Counted from the stretch's first letter, positions 31,237 to 43,743 are shown. The stretch: DNA of 64,000 nucleotides from Argyresthia goedartella (GCA_949825045.1 OX463827.1:4176501-4240500); one strand, 5' to 3'. The notes: generated from the sequence alone by a model not told the origin. Made by a program: numbers and translations.

Positions 31237-33148
31237 GTAGTATATCAAATCAAATCAAATCAAATCAAAAATCATTTATTTCCATAGGATGTTGTTACAT
31301 CACTTAGATCCGTCATTACATTTTTTTGGGTGAGTTCACTAACACAATGGCGGAATCTGTGGAGAAGAGCTCACCGAAGAAACTCCACAGTCGTCGCATC
31401 TTTTGCGTTTCCTTTTTTAAATAAAATATTGTCAAATTACAAAATGAATGCTTATTATATATCGAAACAGCCTGTTACTCAAACAATCTATTCCCATGGA
31501 CATCTGTCCTCTAAGTAATCAGATATCCTATAGTAACCTTTTTTATACAATTTCTGTTTTATTATTATTTTAAACTTGTCTAAAGGTAAGTTTTTAATAT
31601 CAGTAGGGACCTTATTGTAATAGCGTATACAATTGCCTTTAAAAGAATTACTAATTTTATGTAGTCGGCTTACATAAGCAACCAACTTGTCTTTATTTCT
31701 AGTATTAAAATTGTGTATATCACTGTACTTCTGAAAATTAGTTATATTTCTTTTTACATACACAAGATTGTCATAGATATATTGAGACACAAATGTCAGA
31801 ATATTGATTTCTTTAAACTTTTCCCTCAGTGACACTCTAGGCCCTAATCTACAAATTGCACGAACAGCCCGTTTCTGCAGAATAAATATACTATTAGCAT
31901 TCGCAGCGTGACCCCACAATAAAATACCATAGGTCATTAGACTATGAAAGTAACTAAAGTAGACTACTCTAGCGGTGTCTACGTCGGTAAGAGCTCTAAT
32001 TTTTTTAACTGCGAACGCTGCCGAACTCAGTCTGTTCGACAATTTATTTATATGAGGATCCCATTGTAGTTTGGCGTCCAAAGTAATGCCCAAAAAGACA
32101 GTCGACTGCACAAGGTCCAATCTCTGTCCTTTTATAAATATGTCTGTAGTTACCGGGTTCACATTGGGTAACACGAATTTAATACATTTAGTTTTCTTTT
32201 CATTAAGTAATAAATTGTTAACAGTAAACCAATTCACTATACTAGAGATAGCATTGTTTACCTCGTCATAATTTGATTGCTGTCTTTTAACTTTAAATAT
32301 CAAAGAAGTATCATCGGCAAACAATACTAACCCATGTTTTGCTTTAACAAGGTAAGGTAAATCATTAATATATACTAAAAACAAGAAAGGACCAAGAATT
32401 GAACCTTGCGGTACGCCCATACTTATTGAAGACCCAGGTGATCTTTTCCCATTAACATCGACCATCTGAACCCTATCTGTTAGATATGACTCCAGAAGGC
32501 CAAGTGCCTGATCTTTTACACCATAATGGCGTAACTTCCTGACAAGAGTGTCATGATGGACGCAATCAAAAGCCTTGGATAGATCGCAGAAGACACCTAT
32601 TGCATCCATTGCGTCTTCCCAGGCATCAAAAATATTGTCGATTAGTTCAACACCAGCATCGGCTGTTGAACGACCCTTTGTGAAACCAAACTGAGCAATA
32701 TGAATTAAATTATTAAGATAAATATGACTTTGCAATTGATTAAGTATGAGTTTTTCAAATATTTTGCTAAGCGTTGGTAGTATCGATATGGGTCTTAAAT
32801 TGGTGGGGTCTGATGTACTACCAGCTTTGAATAAAGGTATAACTTTACTTAGTTTCATCAAGTCAGGAAACACACCATTATCTATATATTGATTAAATAT
32901 ACAACAAAGGTGAGGTGCAATACAATCTACAATGGAACTAATAATTTTTACTGATAGACCATGGGCGTCAGCTGTCTTTTTTATTTCCAGGGATTTAAAC
33001 GCTTTTACAATGTCTTCATTATTTACGTGCCTAAATTTAAAATCTGTTTTACATTCCTCAAAGTTTTGTTTAAGTATAGATTCAGCAGCAGCGGGAGATG
33101 AATTTAAAGACTTGGTTGTTGAAACTGGAATGTCCGTAAAGAAATTTA
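31237..33148 (-). mobile_element. LINE LA copy B, 5'-truncated
   Basis: It is nearly identical to copy A from the TCAAA-repeat tail (31237-31264) to about 33148, where homology stops and an LF-type fragment begins. Its 3' UTR hairpin is at 31359-31388. It was probably inserted into pre-existing repeat sequence, as both flanks are LINE debris. Confidence 0.9.
31488..33148 (-). pseudogene. LINE LA reverse transcriptase, 5'-truncated but with intact FADD
   Basis: About 550 codons cover the reverse transcriptase from NFFTDIPVSTT to LEDRCPWE without a stop. The catalytic box is FADD, unlike FADE in copy A, and GVPQGSILGP and DLSKAFD are present. Only about eight residues differ from copy A over the shared part. 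The endonuclease is absent, and the first few residues of the open frame upstream come from flanking sequence, so it cannot be autonomous. Confidence 0.9.
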
Positions 33149-33770
33149 GTAAAGAATGCACTGACCTTCGAAAGAATTGCTAACTTTCGCGAGTCTAAAC
33201 CGGGGCGTATTCTTTCTTATTTTTTTAATATATTGAAAATACCTTCGAGACCGCTTTGAGTATCTCTTTTCAGAAGATCGGCACAGGAGATCTTACACAG
33301 TCTCACTCTTAGCCACTCCAAGGCAATACGCCTCGGCCTATGAGCACACCTTTAGGATGCAGGCGCTCCGACAGAGGAAAGCACTTCCTTGGACTGTAAG
33401 AGACAGCCCCACTCATTTCTTTTTCAAAAACCGGGTAAAAGAGCACTTCCTCTCTCTTTCATGATAGTAGATCTAGTATGTATATTATTAATACTAATGT
33501 ACAGGTTTAGTTTGGTATATGGGTAATTTATTTGCCATATTTTATAGATATTCAATTTCTTTTTATGTATTTTATTAAAGATTAGATAGTGTGCACTGCC
33601 TAGGGTAGGCATTCATGGTAAATTTTCCTGTCATGCCTTGGTTTGCTGGAAGAAATCTCTTTTTAGAGATAAGCTCGTCTTTGTTCATATGTTTTCCATT
33701 AATGTAACTTTTTATATGTCTATGTGCGATTAAGATTTATGAATTGTATAATATTTTTCAGATTTTTATT
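33149..33770 (+). mobile_element. LINE LF-type 3' fragment
   Basis: Reading two frames (a frameshift lies near 33245), it encodes RILSYFFNILKI, then YLRDRFEYLF...TPRQYASAYEHTF and ...VRDSPTHFFFKNRVKEHF, then TGA at about 33462. This matches the LF protein C-terminus. The 3' UTR ends with 'ggtttgctggaagaaatctc', followed by tttttagagataagctcg, a small hairpin. The LA copy B truncation point abuts its left side. Confidence 0.8.
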
Positions 33771-33784
33771 TAGAAACAGCTAGT

Positions 33785-34010
33785 ATTTAATCGCACATCA
33801 AAAATACTGATTTGCACATCAAAAAATATCAACAAAAACACTTTATGTTTTAAATATTTTATGTGTACTTAAGTTTATGTTTTAAGTATTTTTTGTTTTT
33901 CTTACATGTTCAACCTAACACGAAGGATAAAGGGGGCTTCGCTTCGCTCGCCCCCTTTGCCCTTCACCTAAGCTACCGCAGCATTTTTGCTGTGCAGCTT
34001 AATATTTCCC
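33785..34010 (+). mobile_element. MITE-Y, terminal type 2
   Basis: It has the same core as type 1 (acatgttcaacctaacacga, gggggcttcgcttcgctcgc), but the left end carries GCACATCAAAAATACTGATT-type motifs, as in the complete copy at 50681. Its right end is degraded. Confidence 0.65.
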
Positions 34011-35199
34011 TTTAGAAACCAAAGAAATGAAACGATTCTTAATTTTCATAAATTGCGAGCAAACTGATAGATAGATATCAAATAAAAAAAAATCGGCTCA
34101 TAAATAATACAATTAAAATCAGTTTAAAATTAAACAAAAATACAACCAATAGTGCAGTTTATATCAACACAAAAAACACAAATGTCGCAAACGCGAATAC
34201 ATCTTTTATTTTTTTATATGTTGTTAGTATCCCTGAGAGTTTTTTGTACCCAAGTTTGCAGCCCTGAAAACCCTGTGCCTCCCGTGGTGCTCGAAAAAAC
34301 TGCAAAATTCTGGTACTAACTGGCATAACCCCCGCTTTTCCCCTTGCGGGATAAATTTCGATTAAAACTTTACTGTTTTGACTGAAATTACAGCTAAATT
34401 TAAAGTTGTTTTTTATTTTCATACAAAGTTCAAACTGATCATCCCCCCTCTTACAACGGGGAAAATTTTAAAAATGACGTGCTTCGGCGTCTCAAACTCA
34501 AACTATTTTTATATCGCAAATAGGCAAAAATAATGCGCTTTTACAATTCAAGCATACATGGACAAAAGTAAAAATAAAATAAATATGATCAACTTAACTA
34601 ATGAGTACATGACTGATTAAGGTTTGAGTTTGAAAAAGGAAATCTCCCTTTCAAGTGATTCATGGCTGAATCTCGCCCAGGAAAAGGAGACTACATAAAC
34701 TCTTTCAGAGTTTCGGAAATATGCCCGTCAGAGAAGATAACACCAAGAAACTCTACGGGGATATTTTTTTAATTTTCATATTTTTTTTGTTATTAAACAA
34801 TGTACAAATAATCTAATCTTACGACAATATTATTCAATTTAATATTATTATTCTAACAGCGTTCATATTCATATCCATAAGTGCCAAAAAGATGGCTCAA
34901 AATAACAATCTAACAAAATAAATAAATAAGAACAAATACAAGCTGTAATGAACAAAACTTATGAGAAACCAGACTGAACCAGTCCAGTCGGGTGCTGCAC
35001 GTGTATGACTTGTGCACCAGCCATCACCCCCCTCGCCATATTTGAGGGAGGGGAGCAACCCACTAAACAGAGACGCCGCAAGAAAAGACATTTTAGTGAG
35101 CGTGACCATAAACTCTGGTTTCTTGTTAAAAGACTTGTATTATACAAAAAAGGAATAAATTGTTAAGAGTCACCCTACAAAGCATTTTTGTACACTTAA
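34011..35199. other. No supported gene
   Basis: AT-rich with scattered C/G-rich runs. An 87-codon minus frame at 34159-34422 has no recognisable domain. The far right may hold the LD 3' UTR. Confidence 0.4.
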
Positions 35200-36770
35200 A
35201 TATATTACCAGACTATTTGATTACATTATTGCATTTGTAAACGTTACGTTAATTATTGTTATCATAATCATGGAGCTTGGAGCATTGAAGCCATGCAGTT
35301 TTGTGTTTAACATAACATAATATAATAAAATAAAATTAGTGTTATAGGCTTCCTTTATGAGTTTAGCCTGTAATAAATGTTTTAAGCCTTTGCATGGCTT
35401 ATGATGAATTCCCTCTGGTAACTTATTGTAAAAGCGTACACAGTTCCCCATAAATGAACCATTAACCTTCTGCAACCGAAATCTAGGTACATTCAGTTTA
35501 TTTTTATTTCTAGTGTTAAAATTATGTACATCGCAATTTTCGACAGAGTTTTTGATATTTTTCCGAACGTACAATCGAACCAACTGAATCATGACCCACT
35601 TGCCTGATAATTCGTTTGAAACTTTCAAACTTGTAAGATCTATCGCTATGTCAGTGTCTAATCAAATGATAACAAGTTCGTTACCAAGGAAATAAACCTT
35701 CAAGCGAATTTCGACCTACTTGCATTTAAGGGGTTTAGCAAAATAAGCTTATGGTGGGTCATGATTCAGATGGTTCAATAGTACATTAAGTTTTCATGTA
35801 TGTATTGACAAGCCACTGTAAGAATATTGATCTCCTTAAATCGTTCCCGGTGAGAATCGCGGGATTTCATATTATATATGGAAGGAATTGCTCTCTTATG
35901 TAGCACAAATACCGATTTTAAATCTGCGGCTTTACACAACAACAGAATGCCATATGACATAATGCTGGGAAAAATACTGAAATATACTTATCTTGCAGTG
36001 GCTTCATCAGTAAACTGTCTAATTTTTCGTACAGCAAAAGCTGCAGAGCTCAATCTTCCAGCTATAGACGGTGTATGAGGACCCCATTGCAATTGTGAAT
36101 CTAGATTAATCCCCAAGAATTTAGTCGACTGTACCAGATTTAAAGGCTCTTCATTCATTAAAATACTTAAAGTGGGAACCCTTCTGACATTAGGTAGCGA
36201 GAATTTTATACATTTATTTTTATTTAACTCTAAATTATTGGCAGTAATCCACTCAAGAACTAGCGTGATTGCTTTGTTAACATCGTTAAAATCTTTCTGG
36301 GTTCTGCCAATCTTAAAAATAAGTGAAGTATCATCAGCAAACAAAACAATATCACTTAAGTTTTCACCAAAACAAAAAAAAACGGGCCCAATATTTGAAC
36401 CTTGAGGGGCATCCATTGAGATGAGAGATCCAGATGACCTCTCTCCATTCACATCAACTTTCTGGTTTCTATTACTAAGATAAGAGAAGACAAGTTCTAG
36501 AGCTTTCCCCTGAAGTCCGTTATGCTGTTATTTACAAATTAATGTATCGTCATTAACGCAAGCAAATGCTTTGGAAAGGTCACAGAAGACACCAATTACA
36601 TCTGGTGACTTCTCCAAAGCATCAAAGATATTCTTTAAGAACCTTATCCCTGCATCTGTAGTGGAACGCCCTTTAGTGAAACCATATTGCTCATGGAACA
36701 GTCTTTTTATATAACTATGGGTCAATAACTGGCTTAAAATATTTTTTCAAATATTTTACTTATATCTCAT
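35200..36770 (-). pseudogene. LINE LD, decayed relative of LA
   Basis: On the minus strand several fragments in different frames follow LA in order. They are KIFEKI at 36750, GFTKGRSTTDAG and VFCDLSKAFACV (36528-36725), APQGSNIGP with FADDTSLIFK and QSTKFLGINLD (35988-36452), SYGILLLCKAAD (35775-35960), and VHNFNTRNKNKL to the C-terminus (35221-35628). FADD survives, but the GVPQG motif is damaged and at least four frame breaks are present. It is an old copy of a family separate from LA. Confidence 0.85.
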
Positions 36771-37664
36771 ATCTATAATCTACCTACCTGAAATTTTTAA
36801 TAGTCAAGTAGTTTTTGATTTTCATTCAAACTGTGACCCCGCAATTCCCACCGAGGAGATGAATTTCGCCAGAGCCCTAGTTCTACCCTACGCTATATAA
36901 GGAACCCCTGTGCATAGTTTCATGTATCTAAGACCAGCAGTTTAGGCTTTCTGTTGATATATCAGTCAGTCAGCAGGTTCTACGAGGCATGTTTTTATTC
37001 CTGCATGCCATCAGTGGATCTAAAACCACCTCTTCCTTTTTCTGGCGAGGCAAGATGAAGTAGTCCAACTTCCTCAAAATAAACCCCACTGGATAGACCT
37101 CGCTGGCAGCTAAACTCCAGCCAGGAAAAAGTAGAAAATGTCGAGAAGATAATGATGCACCTTTACGGAGGAGATAAGGGAATACTGAACGGCCTGCGAT
37201 TCGCAAAATTTGTAAAATCGGCATCAACGGCCAGAGTCAACCTTGCCACAGAGGCTCTATATTTATAATAGCATAGCTGGATATCATTCAAGGAAGGGAA
37301 TTGATAAAACCATCTGACTGGGGATGAGCCGCTAACGAACAAGGTCTTATGCCTGTCGCAATATGCGCAAGGGCCGCTCCTCAGACCCTGCTCAGAATTG
37401 TGGCTTGCAAATGCAAGAAAGGGTGTTTAAGCCAATCTGCAAGTGCACAGACTTGCAAATTAATGCTCCTTTTAACTTGACAACACATTTTTACTTTTTG
37501 GAAAAATTGCTCAACTTTTAGTGGCTGTATCTCCACGATAAACATGTCCTAATAACGATTCCTGTCTATCACTAAACTGGACTCAACTTGCCTAACATTT
37601 GGAAGTGAGAACTACTCACAGGGGTACTAACAACGTATTACAAAATCGTAGATGAATAGCTTGC
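36771..37664. other. No supported gene
   Basis: An 85-codon minus frame at 36970-37227 shows no domain. 'gttgatatatcagtcagtca' near 36955 resembles a common insect repeat phrase, but I could not confirm a family. Confidence 0.35.
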
Positions 37665-37845
37665 GACGCTCAATGTAGTTAAGCATAAGCAATTTTTAAA
37701 AGAGATTTAAAAATCAATCTGTGGTAGTTTCACGCCCTTCTTCTCCCACAGTAGTCCAATGTAGAGAAGTGGCAAAAAATGACGATTGCTAAGTATATGT
37801 AAATATCTACAGTAATAAAGACATTTGGAATTTGGAATTTATTAA
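37665..37845 (+). repeat. LINE LH 3' tail
   Basis: 'tttttaaaagagatttaaaa', a decayed hairpin (gtggtagtttcacgccctt), then 'cccacagtagtccaatgtag' and 'atctacagtaataaagacat'. It gives the LH tail in sense orientation and allows comparison with SINE-A. Confidence 0.75.
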
Positions 37846-38539
37846 CTGCATTTTAATTGAGATGCCCGTCCTTTTTGAATTCGGTTAAAAATGCAAAAAA
37901 ACCACGTTTATGTAGTATGTGAGTGCGGGCATCTGAAAACAATTTAAACCCGATGTGATCAAAGCAGCTTCATTCAGCAGGGCGGGCCCTATAAACCCTT
38001 CTTAACTTGATATTTCCTTTCTGATACCTGTATAATAAATGTTATTCAAATTTAGGGTTTCGTACCCAAAGGGTGCCAAAGAAAGACACGGAGACTTAGT
38101 CATAGGGTCCCGTATGACTAAGTCTCCGTGTCTTTCTGTCCGTCCGTCCGTCACTGGGCTCTACCGGATCAACCGAAATAGGTAAAGAGCGGGAATTTTA
38201 ACAAAGGGTGTGTTTCTATTGCCGCTATAACAACAAACCATGAACCACACGCATTTAAAAAAAAAAACAAGTGGTTCCCATACAAGATACGTGTTTACAA
38301 CACCCTTGCAATAAGATTCTAGGGCCATGTTGTTTGATATTGTATTGTTTTATCGCTCACATAGAAAACAAAATTTGAATTTCGAATCGGTGTCAAGCAT
38401 TCCTTTTTTTGGTTACAAGATTTAGGCACAGATATTCAATCATTCAACCTACACGTAAGTAAACAGCCTATGATTAATGTGCAGTCTGATTATGATTTAA
38501 TTATTTATTGGCTGGGGAGAAGCAGAACTAAATTCGAGG
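37846..38539. repeat. Z repeat with perfect 25-bp inverted arms at 38080-38137
   Basis: A Z repeat occupies about 38050-38195 (gggtttcgtacccaaagggt, ccgtccgtccgtcac). Inside it, agaaagacacggagacttag at 38080 and its exact complement ending at 38137 form 25-bp perfect arms around gggtcccg. The left arm replaces the normal Z sequence. The rest of the interval is unassigned. Confidence 0.7.
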
Positions 38540-38645
38540 TCTTCGTTGCTTAAGTGTGTGACGTCACTGTTTCTAGTTCCCACGAATTCGACACAGGCTA
38601 TCCTAGCGTGGGGCCAGATGCAAGGTGTGCCTGTATACTGGGTGT
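38540..38645 (+). repeat. SINE-A body fragment
   Basis: 'gacgtcactgtttctagttc', then 'ggctatcctagcgtggggcc' and 'gtgcctgtata'. Head and tail are absent. Confidence 0.7.
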
Positions 38646-39124
38646 AACAGAAAGGCGTAGTCATGTTTAAGGGCCAGAATTAAATGTAAACGTTATGTTA
38701 ATTACAAATTGGGTATTATAATTATCTATAATGCATGTTGATAATTGGTAAGTTCACTTAAACTTTCAACCTGTGTTTGTTTGTATGAGGTTGAAATAAA
38801 TTTATATTCTTCTATTCTTTCTATTCACTTAAAACACGCTCCAATACACCTAGACAATTCATCCAAATAAAACTTTTGGTAACAATCACTAACGAAACCT
38901 AATCAGAATACAGTGGCGTATAACTAATATTAGTCAAATTCTAATACGAAATAATTTTCATATCGTAATAAACGTAAACTTCAGTCAGCCATATGCTGAT
39001 GACTATCATTATCTTTAATTTAAACATTCCGTCATCCGAACCAACGGACGAAAGTCAACTGATTTTGTTAGAAATACTGTCATGAAGAAAACTGTTTATA
39101 AAACATATGAAATGGCGCAACACC

Positions 39125-39394
39125 GGGAGTGTCGGGAAAGATGTAGACATCCAACTAATATTATAAATGTGAAAGTAGCGATGTTTAGATGTTTGGATGT
39201 TTGGATGTTTGTGTGTTTGTGCCTCAATCACGCTAAAACGGCTGAACGTATTTGAATGAAATTTAGCACAGAAGATAGTTTATGAGCCAGACTAACAAAG
39301 AGGATACTTTTTATCCGACTGCGCTAGAAGGAGGGTAACGTTATCTTGTTAAATTATAATTCCTAGGTAGATGAAGTTGCGGGCATCAGCTAGT
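39125..39394 (+). mobile_element. Lep1-like non-autonomous Helitron
   Basis: The segment has 'ctaatattataaatgtgaaa' near the left, repeated gatgtttg units, 'tcaatcacgctaaaacggct', and ends 'gcgggcatcagctag' then T. This matches my recollection of Lep1-type Helitrons, which end CTAG and insert between A and T. The identification rests on recalled family features, not an alignment. Confidence 0.55.
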
Positions 39395-39515
39395 AATTTT
39401 ATAATTTCTTTATTGTACTGCAATTAAAATATACTTCTGTATATTTTAATTGCAGTAACTTCTAGGATAAAAGTGCACAAAGGCGAGCTTATCTACAAAG
39501 AGAGAGTGCATTCCT
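39395..39515 (-). repeat. LINE LF-type 3' end with internal hairpin
   Basis: On the minus strand it shows 'ataagctcgcctttgtgcac' and the tail 'caataaagaaattataaaat', as at the end of LF. Bases 39416-39457 are a perfect hairpin (19-bp arms tactgcaattaaaatatac, loop ttct) placed inside this LINE end. Confidence 0.6.
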
Positions 39516-41383
39516 ATTTAAAGGGTTGATAGGGACGTCATTCTGAATAACTTTTACTATGAAGTCGATTTGATCAGAGAAGGTGGGTCATCATGATGAT
39601 GATGAAAACACAATATATGAAGTAAATGTATATAAATATATATTTGTATTTTTATGAGAGAAATTTCCATTGAGCTAAATCTCTTTATTCCTTTTATATC
39701 ATATTATTGTCAATTTAGTTTTGTCGAATTGCAAAGTGCTGTTCGTGCAATGATATTTTGACTGTAACAAAAAATTATAACAAATTTTACGGGATTGACA
39801 ACATCTTTATGGCTTATAATTACAAGTTGGACATCTTTGAAGTCTTGGATGTTTTTTTGGCATTAGTCGTGCAAATGCTTTTAACAGACTTTAAAAAGGA
39901 GAAGGTTCTCAATTCGACTGTCTTTTTTGTTTGTTTGTTTCGCGATTATTCCGTCAATTATGAATAGATGATGATTCTTGTTTTGATTGATAGGTCATAC
40001 TTCAGAAGTGTGGTCACATATAAATTTTATCAAAATTTATTTTGAGCCTTTTGAAAAAATCAACATAAGCAAAAATTATATTAATCATTTTTGGTTTCTG
40101 ATTCCTTTCAGCAAAAGTTTTGATTAGGATTTTCCGTGTATATAGACGACATTCGCAACCCGACCGGGGAGGCAGAAATAAGGCTAAAACTTGAAATCAG
40201 GTTTTTTAAAGTTTTATCATGAATAAACATATCCAATGGAATATTTATTTTTCCTTTGATACAAAAATCTTACTCATTTTTGCTCACGAATGTCTCTCGT
40301 TGCATAACAAAAATTTGTCATAATGAAGATTGGCTCCCCGTTCCATTTGTAATGATTTCCATTACGATGGTCATTACTGAAATATATATAAAAATATTTA
40401 CAAGCTCTGCTGGTATATCGGTTTTAGAAATAATTTTGTCCGATTTCAATAAATGAAAAAAAACTTCATGATATTTTACCAATTTTGGATTGTCCTATTG
40501 ACCAAATTACGGTTCACTGTTGAAATGTAATATTATTGATTGGGATAAATGCTTGAACCGAAAGCTTGTAAACCCTATTAATTATTTAGCTTAAGTGATA
40601 ACTCATTAATATCAAAGTCATAAACAAAGGAAGCCGAAAATAAATTTATAATGTTTAATAAATACAACATTAATACAAAAAGGTATAAAAATCATTGTAC
40701 ATCCAAAGGAAACACCTAAAAATCAAATACTCAATATCAAACACACTTTACACTTAACTCGTATTTTAGCTAATATTCGAATCATTAGATGTAGTTTTTA
40801 TTTGCATACGCTTCGCTCAGCTCGGCTTCGCTACTTACCAGTTTTGATTCTTCTAAGTTCCAACCTAACCTATAACCCAATTGAAATTTAGTGACAATAA
40901 CCTACTCTAGCCAAATTTGCCAGCTTGTTCCGCTGGTTGCACAAATCCAAATTATATCCGCTCATCTTTCAAATAATAAATATTAAACAAACAATATATG
41001 GACAAAGAAAGAACCGGTAAAATAACTGACCCAGAAGACATAAATTTTGACCTACGGCAAGGTAAAAAAATGTATTATAAACAACAGCAACAATGTCTGC
41101 TTTCTGATGTATATTATAAATCATTATTAGCCAAAATATGTAAAACATCCATTAAAACTCAAAAGTAATTCGATAGAAAATATACTAAAAGCTTGTTATT
41201 TCAACCAAAACAGTAGGCTGAAGTATTTTTATAAGATATAAAATTTTATGACTAACTCATTATGTGAATACAAATTAAGAAAAACAAATGCAAGCGAAGC
41301 AAAAGGATACCCCAAATAATATACGAATGCTCTGTATTTTCAGTTAATGTTTAATAAGGTCTTTAGAACTGGCATAAATAAGC
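39516..41383. other. No supported gene
   Basis: About 1.9 kb, strongly AT-rich, with short frames only. 'cgcttcgctcagctcggctt' near 40810 recalls the GC block of MITE-Y but the flanks do not match. Confidence 0.4.
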
Positions 41384-41829
41384 TTTATCTACACACGTAT
41401 CATAAACCCTCTTTACTGCATCTAAAAACCGCACGTTAAGACCAGCTTAATGTAAAATATTTGGTAAAAATTCATTTCTTATCTGAATATTGATACATTA
41501 TGACCATAATGTGTAAATTTTCAACATTATGATATTCAAATTTAGAACGCCGACACCCGCCTGCGTGCCGCCCCTACTTTGTCTGTGAAGTTGGTACTAC
41601 AGAACAAGCTAAACAACTCAATGCCACAATGCCGGTCAAACATGCGGTTCCTGAACACATCAAAGATAGCTTATGATATGTGTGTAGATAAACTATTGTA
41701 TGTAACTGTATATAATTAGGCATTAGAACTCTCGAGTAATATTATTGTGAAACTCACCTTCGACTCGTTTCATAAACCCACTCTCGAGTTTTAATGCCCT
41801 CCATTATGTATCAGTGACATAAACTACTA
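41384..41829 (-). mobile_element. MITE-P
   Basis: Complete copy in minus orientation: 'tttatctacacacgtatcat' at the left, the paired 'gatatgtgtgtagataaact' at about 41690, then the second palindrome ending 'tcagtgacataaactacta'. Confidence 0.75.
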
Positions 41830-42589
41830 TTACCTCATTGCATTATAATTGTTTTTGATTATTATCGTGGTTTTCTCATGGTTTTTATGTCATATAATAC
41901 GTATGCTTCCGGCATTAATTGAAGCCTGCAATAACGACCAACCTAAAACGCCCTTCCGCATATGCAGGACGCGACTGCGAAGCAACTCATATGCCCTTAA
42001 AACACAGGTTTAAAAAAAATGCAACTCAGAAGGTACTTTACAGTGTCCACGTGTCTATCCATTAATTCTCTCAGCTCTGAGGATTGTGACTACAATGAGT
42101 GCTGGCTGCAGAAAGCCCTGGGAAGTTGCTCATCTGCTTTAACTGTGGCCACAGGTATCTCGGGGAGAGTTGATTATAATGATGGGTACTGTCGTTCCCC
42201 AACTAATTATAAGTTATCCGGTTTCAGTATAGTGTGGTTGTTTGACTGCAAGCCATAAGAGTAGAGATATCACCAAAGTTATCTTCAAGATTCGGAGAAT
42301 AAACCTCTGTCTGGCTAGCTATCGGAAAATTCTAGAATATTGAACAGTTCACGATGTATGCGAAGCAAAAAGACAACTCCACGAGCCGAAGTAAATATTT
42401 GCCAAAGAAACCATATTATTTTCGTCCGGCACGCTCCGAACCAAGTTCAATTTGTAGTCGATATGGGTTCCGAAGGCAAAGATTGCGAAGGTAGATGAGA
42501 CAGGCTGGAGAAATCAGTGAATAGTCAGTAAATTCCCTTCCTCATGATCGAAATGCGGCGAAGGTTCCATCTACAGACCTAAGCATGGC
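41830..42589. other. No supported gene
   Basis: A 79-codon plus frame at 42019-42258 has no domain. 'aatgatgggtactgtcgttc' recurs in similar form near 16430 and 52350, suggesting an unclassified repeat. Confidence 0.4.
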
Positions 42590-42775
42590 GACCTCTGTGA
42601 TGCTGTGGTTCGATCCTTTGCTCCTAAGCGAGAGAGGCTGGGGAGGGAGAAAGAAATTACTCCAGGTCTTTTATGTTTAAAAGTGTGTGACGTCACTGTT
42701 TTGTCTGGTTCCCACGACATAAGGTGCCCTAGTGGGGGGCCAGAAGCAATGTACATATGTAGGTATATGTCCCTC
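42590..42775 (+). mobile_element. SINE-A
   Basis: 'gcgacctctgtgatgctgtg' head (B box lost), then 'gtgacgtcactgttttgtct', 'tgccctagtggggggccaga' and 'gcaatgtacatatg'. Confidence 0.7.
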
Positions 42776-43017
42776 TATAAGCATAAATATTTAATTACAG
42801 TGGATAGATTTGCGCTTCTCGAAACGCAAATCTTCGCCCTAGCCCGATTATGGGGCCGCGAGGTCAAAATGGTTTGAGAACGATAAAAAAGGCGTCACAA
42901 CTAAACTAATAAAAAAACGAGTTTGAAAATAGAACCGGAAACCGGACAAAAACTGTCGGGTTTCAAGAAGTAGTCACTGAGTTAATGGCAGTCTTGGCAA
43001 TTTCGCCTACTGTCACT
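42776..43017. other. No recognisable feature
   Basis: No recurring repeat or coding frame is supported here. Confidence 0.4.
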
Positions 43018-43501
43018 CTATATGTCGCAGTTGGTTGGTTAAATCAGACAATTAACTAACTCTCTAGACCGTTAATTAAATGCCTACGTTTTACCAAGTC
43101 ACTTTGATTTAAATAAAGCTTCGTCGAAAACTTTAACAATCTTTCTTACCGAAAGACGGCGTGTTGAAAAACAAGATGGCGTCATGACAACAGCTGATTT
43201 GCACAGCTTATATCAGGGCAAAACATTGCGTTAGCTTAGGTGAAGGGTAACGGGGGTGAGTGAAGCGAAGCCCCTTTTATCCTTTGTGTAAGGTTGAACA
43301 TGTAAGAACAACAAAAAATACTTAAAACATCAACTTATTTTATATATCTTGTTGCTTAGGAACGGTTAAAAAACTCTTTAAACGTTTCGTTAACTCACTT
43401 GTCTTAAGGAAATTTAGTGACTTGGTTAAACGTCGGTATTTAATTAACGGTCTAGAGAGTTAGTTAAGTGTCCGATTTAACCTACTAACTGCGACATATA
43501 G
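43018..43501. mobile_element. MITE with about 85-bp inverted ends, containing a MITE-Y fragment
   Basis: The left end ctatatgtcgcagttggttg and the reverse complement of the right end (ctatatgtcgcagttagtag) continue as inverted repeats for about 85 bp, through 'aactaactctctagaccgtt' and 'ccaagtcact'. The interior holds a MITE-Y fragment at about 43197-43345. No transposase is present. Confidence 0.75.
43197..43345 (-). repeat. MITE-Y core fragment nested in the 43.0-kb MITE
   Basis: It carries the inverted MITE-Y core 'gcttaggtgaagggtaacgg', 'gtgaagcgaagccccttt' and 'aaggttgaacatgtaagaac'. Terminal motifs are incomplete. Confidence 0.65.
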
Positions 43502-43743
43502 GTTGTTTACACTCATCACCTACTTGGTTCTGCAATACTTACCACAATTTGGTCTAATCTATCTCTAATCTGTGGCCATCCGTCGGCGAGTCCACTCACG
43601 TAGCCCTCGGAGCAGCTACCGTGAGCTTGGTTAGGGCGATGCATAAAAACTAACGTACGCTTTGCAGTTTGAAATTCAAATGGGCAACGGTATTGAGTGG
43701 GCCTGTCAGTGTCGTTTTTTTTTTACGTTTTACGTTACGTTTT
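43502..43743. other. No recognisable feature
   Basis: Nothing assigned. Confidence 0.4.

Noticed and set aside
42019..42258. 79-codon cysteine-containing frame
   Set aside because: No signal peptide, domain or homologous copy was recognised. A phrase within it (atgatgggtactgtcgttcc) recurs at 16.43 and 52.35 kb, indicating a dispersed repeat.
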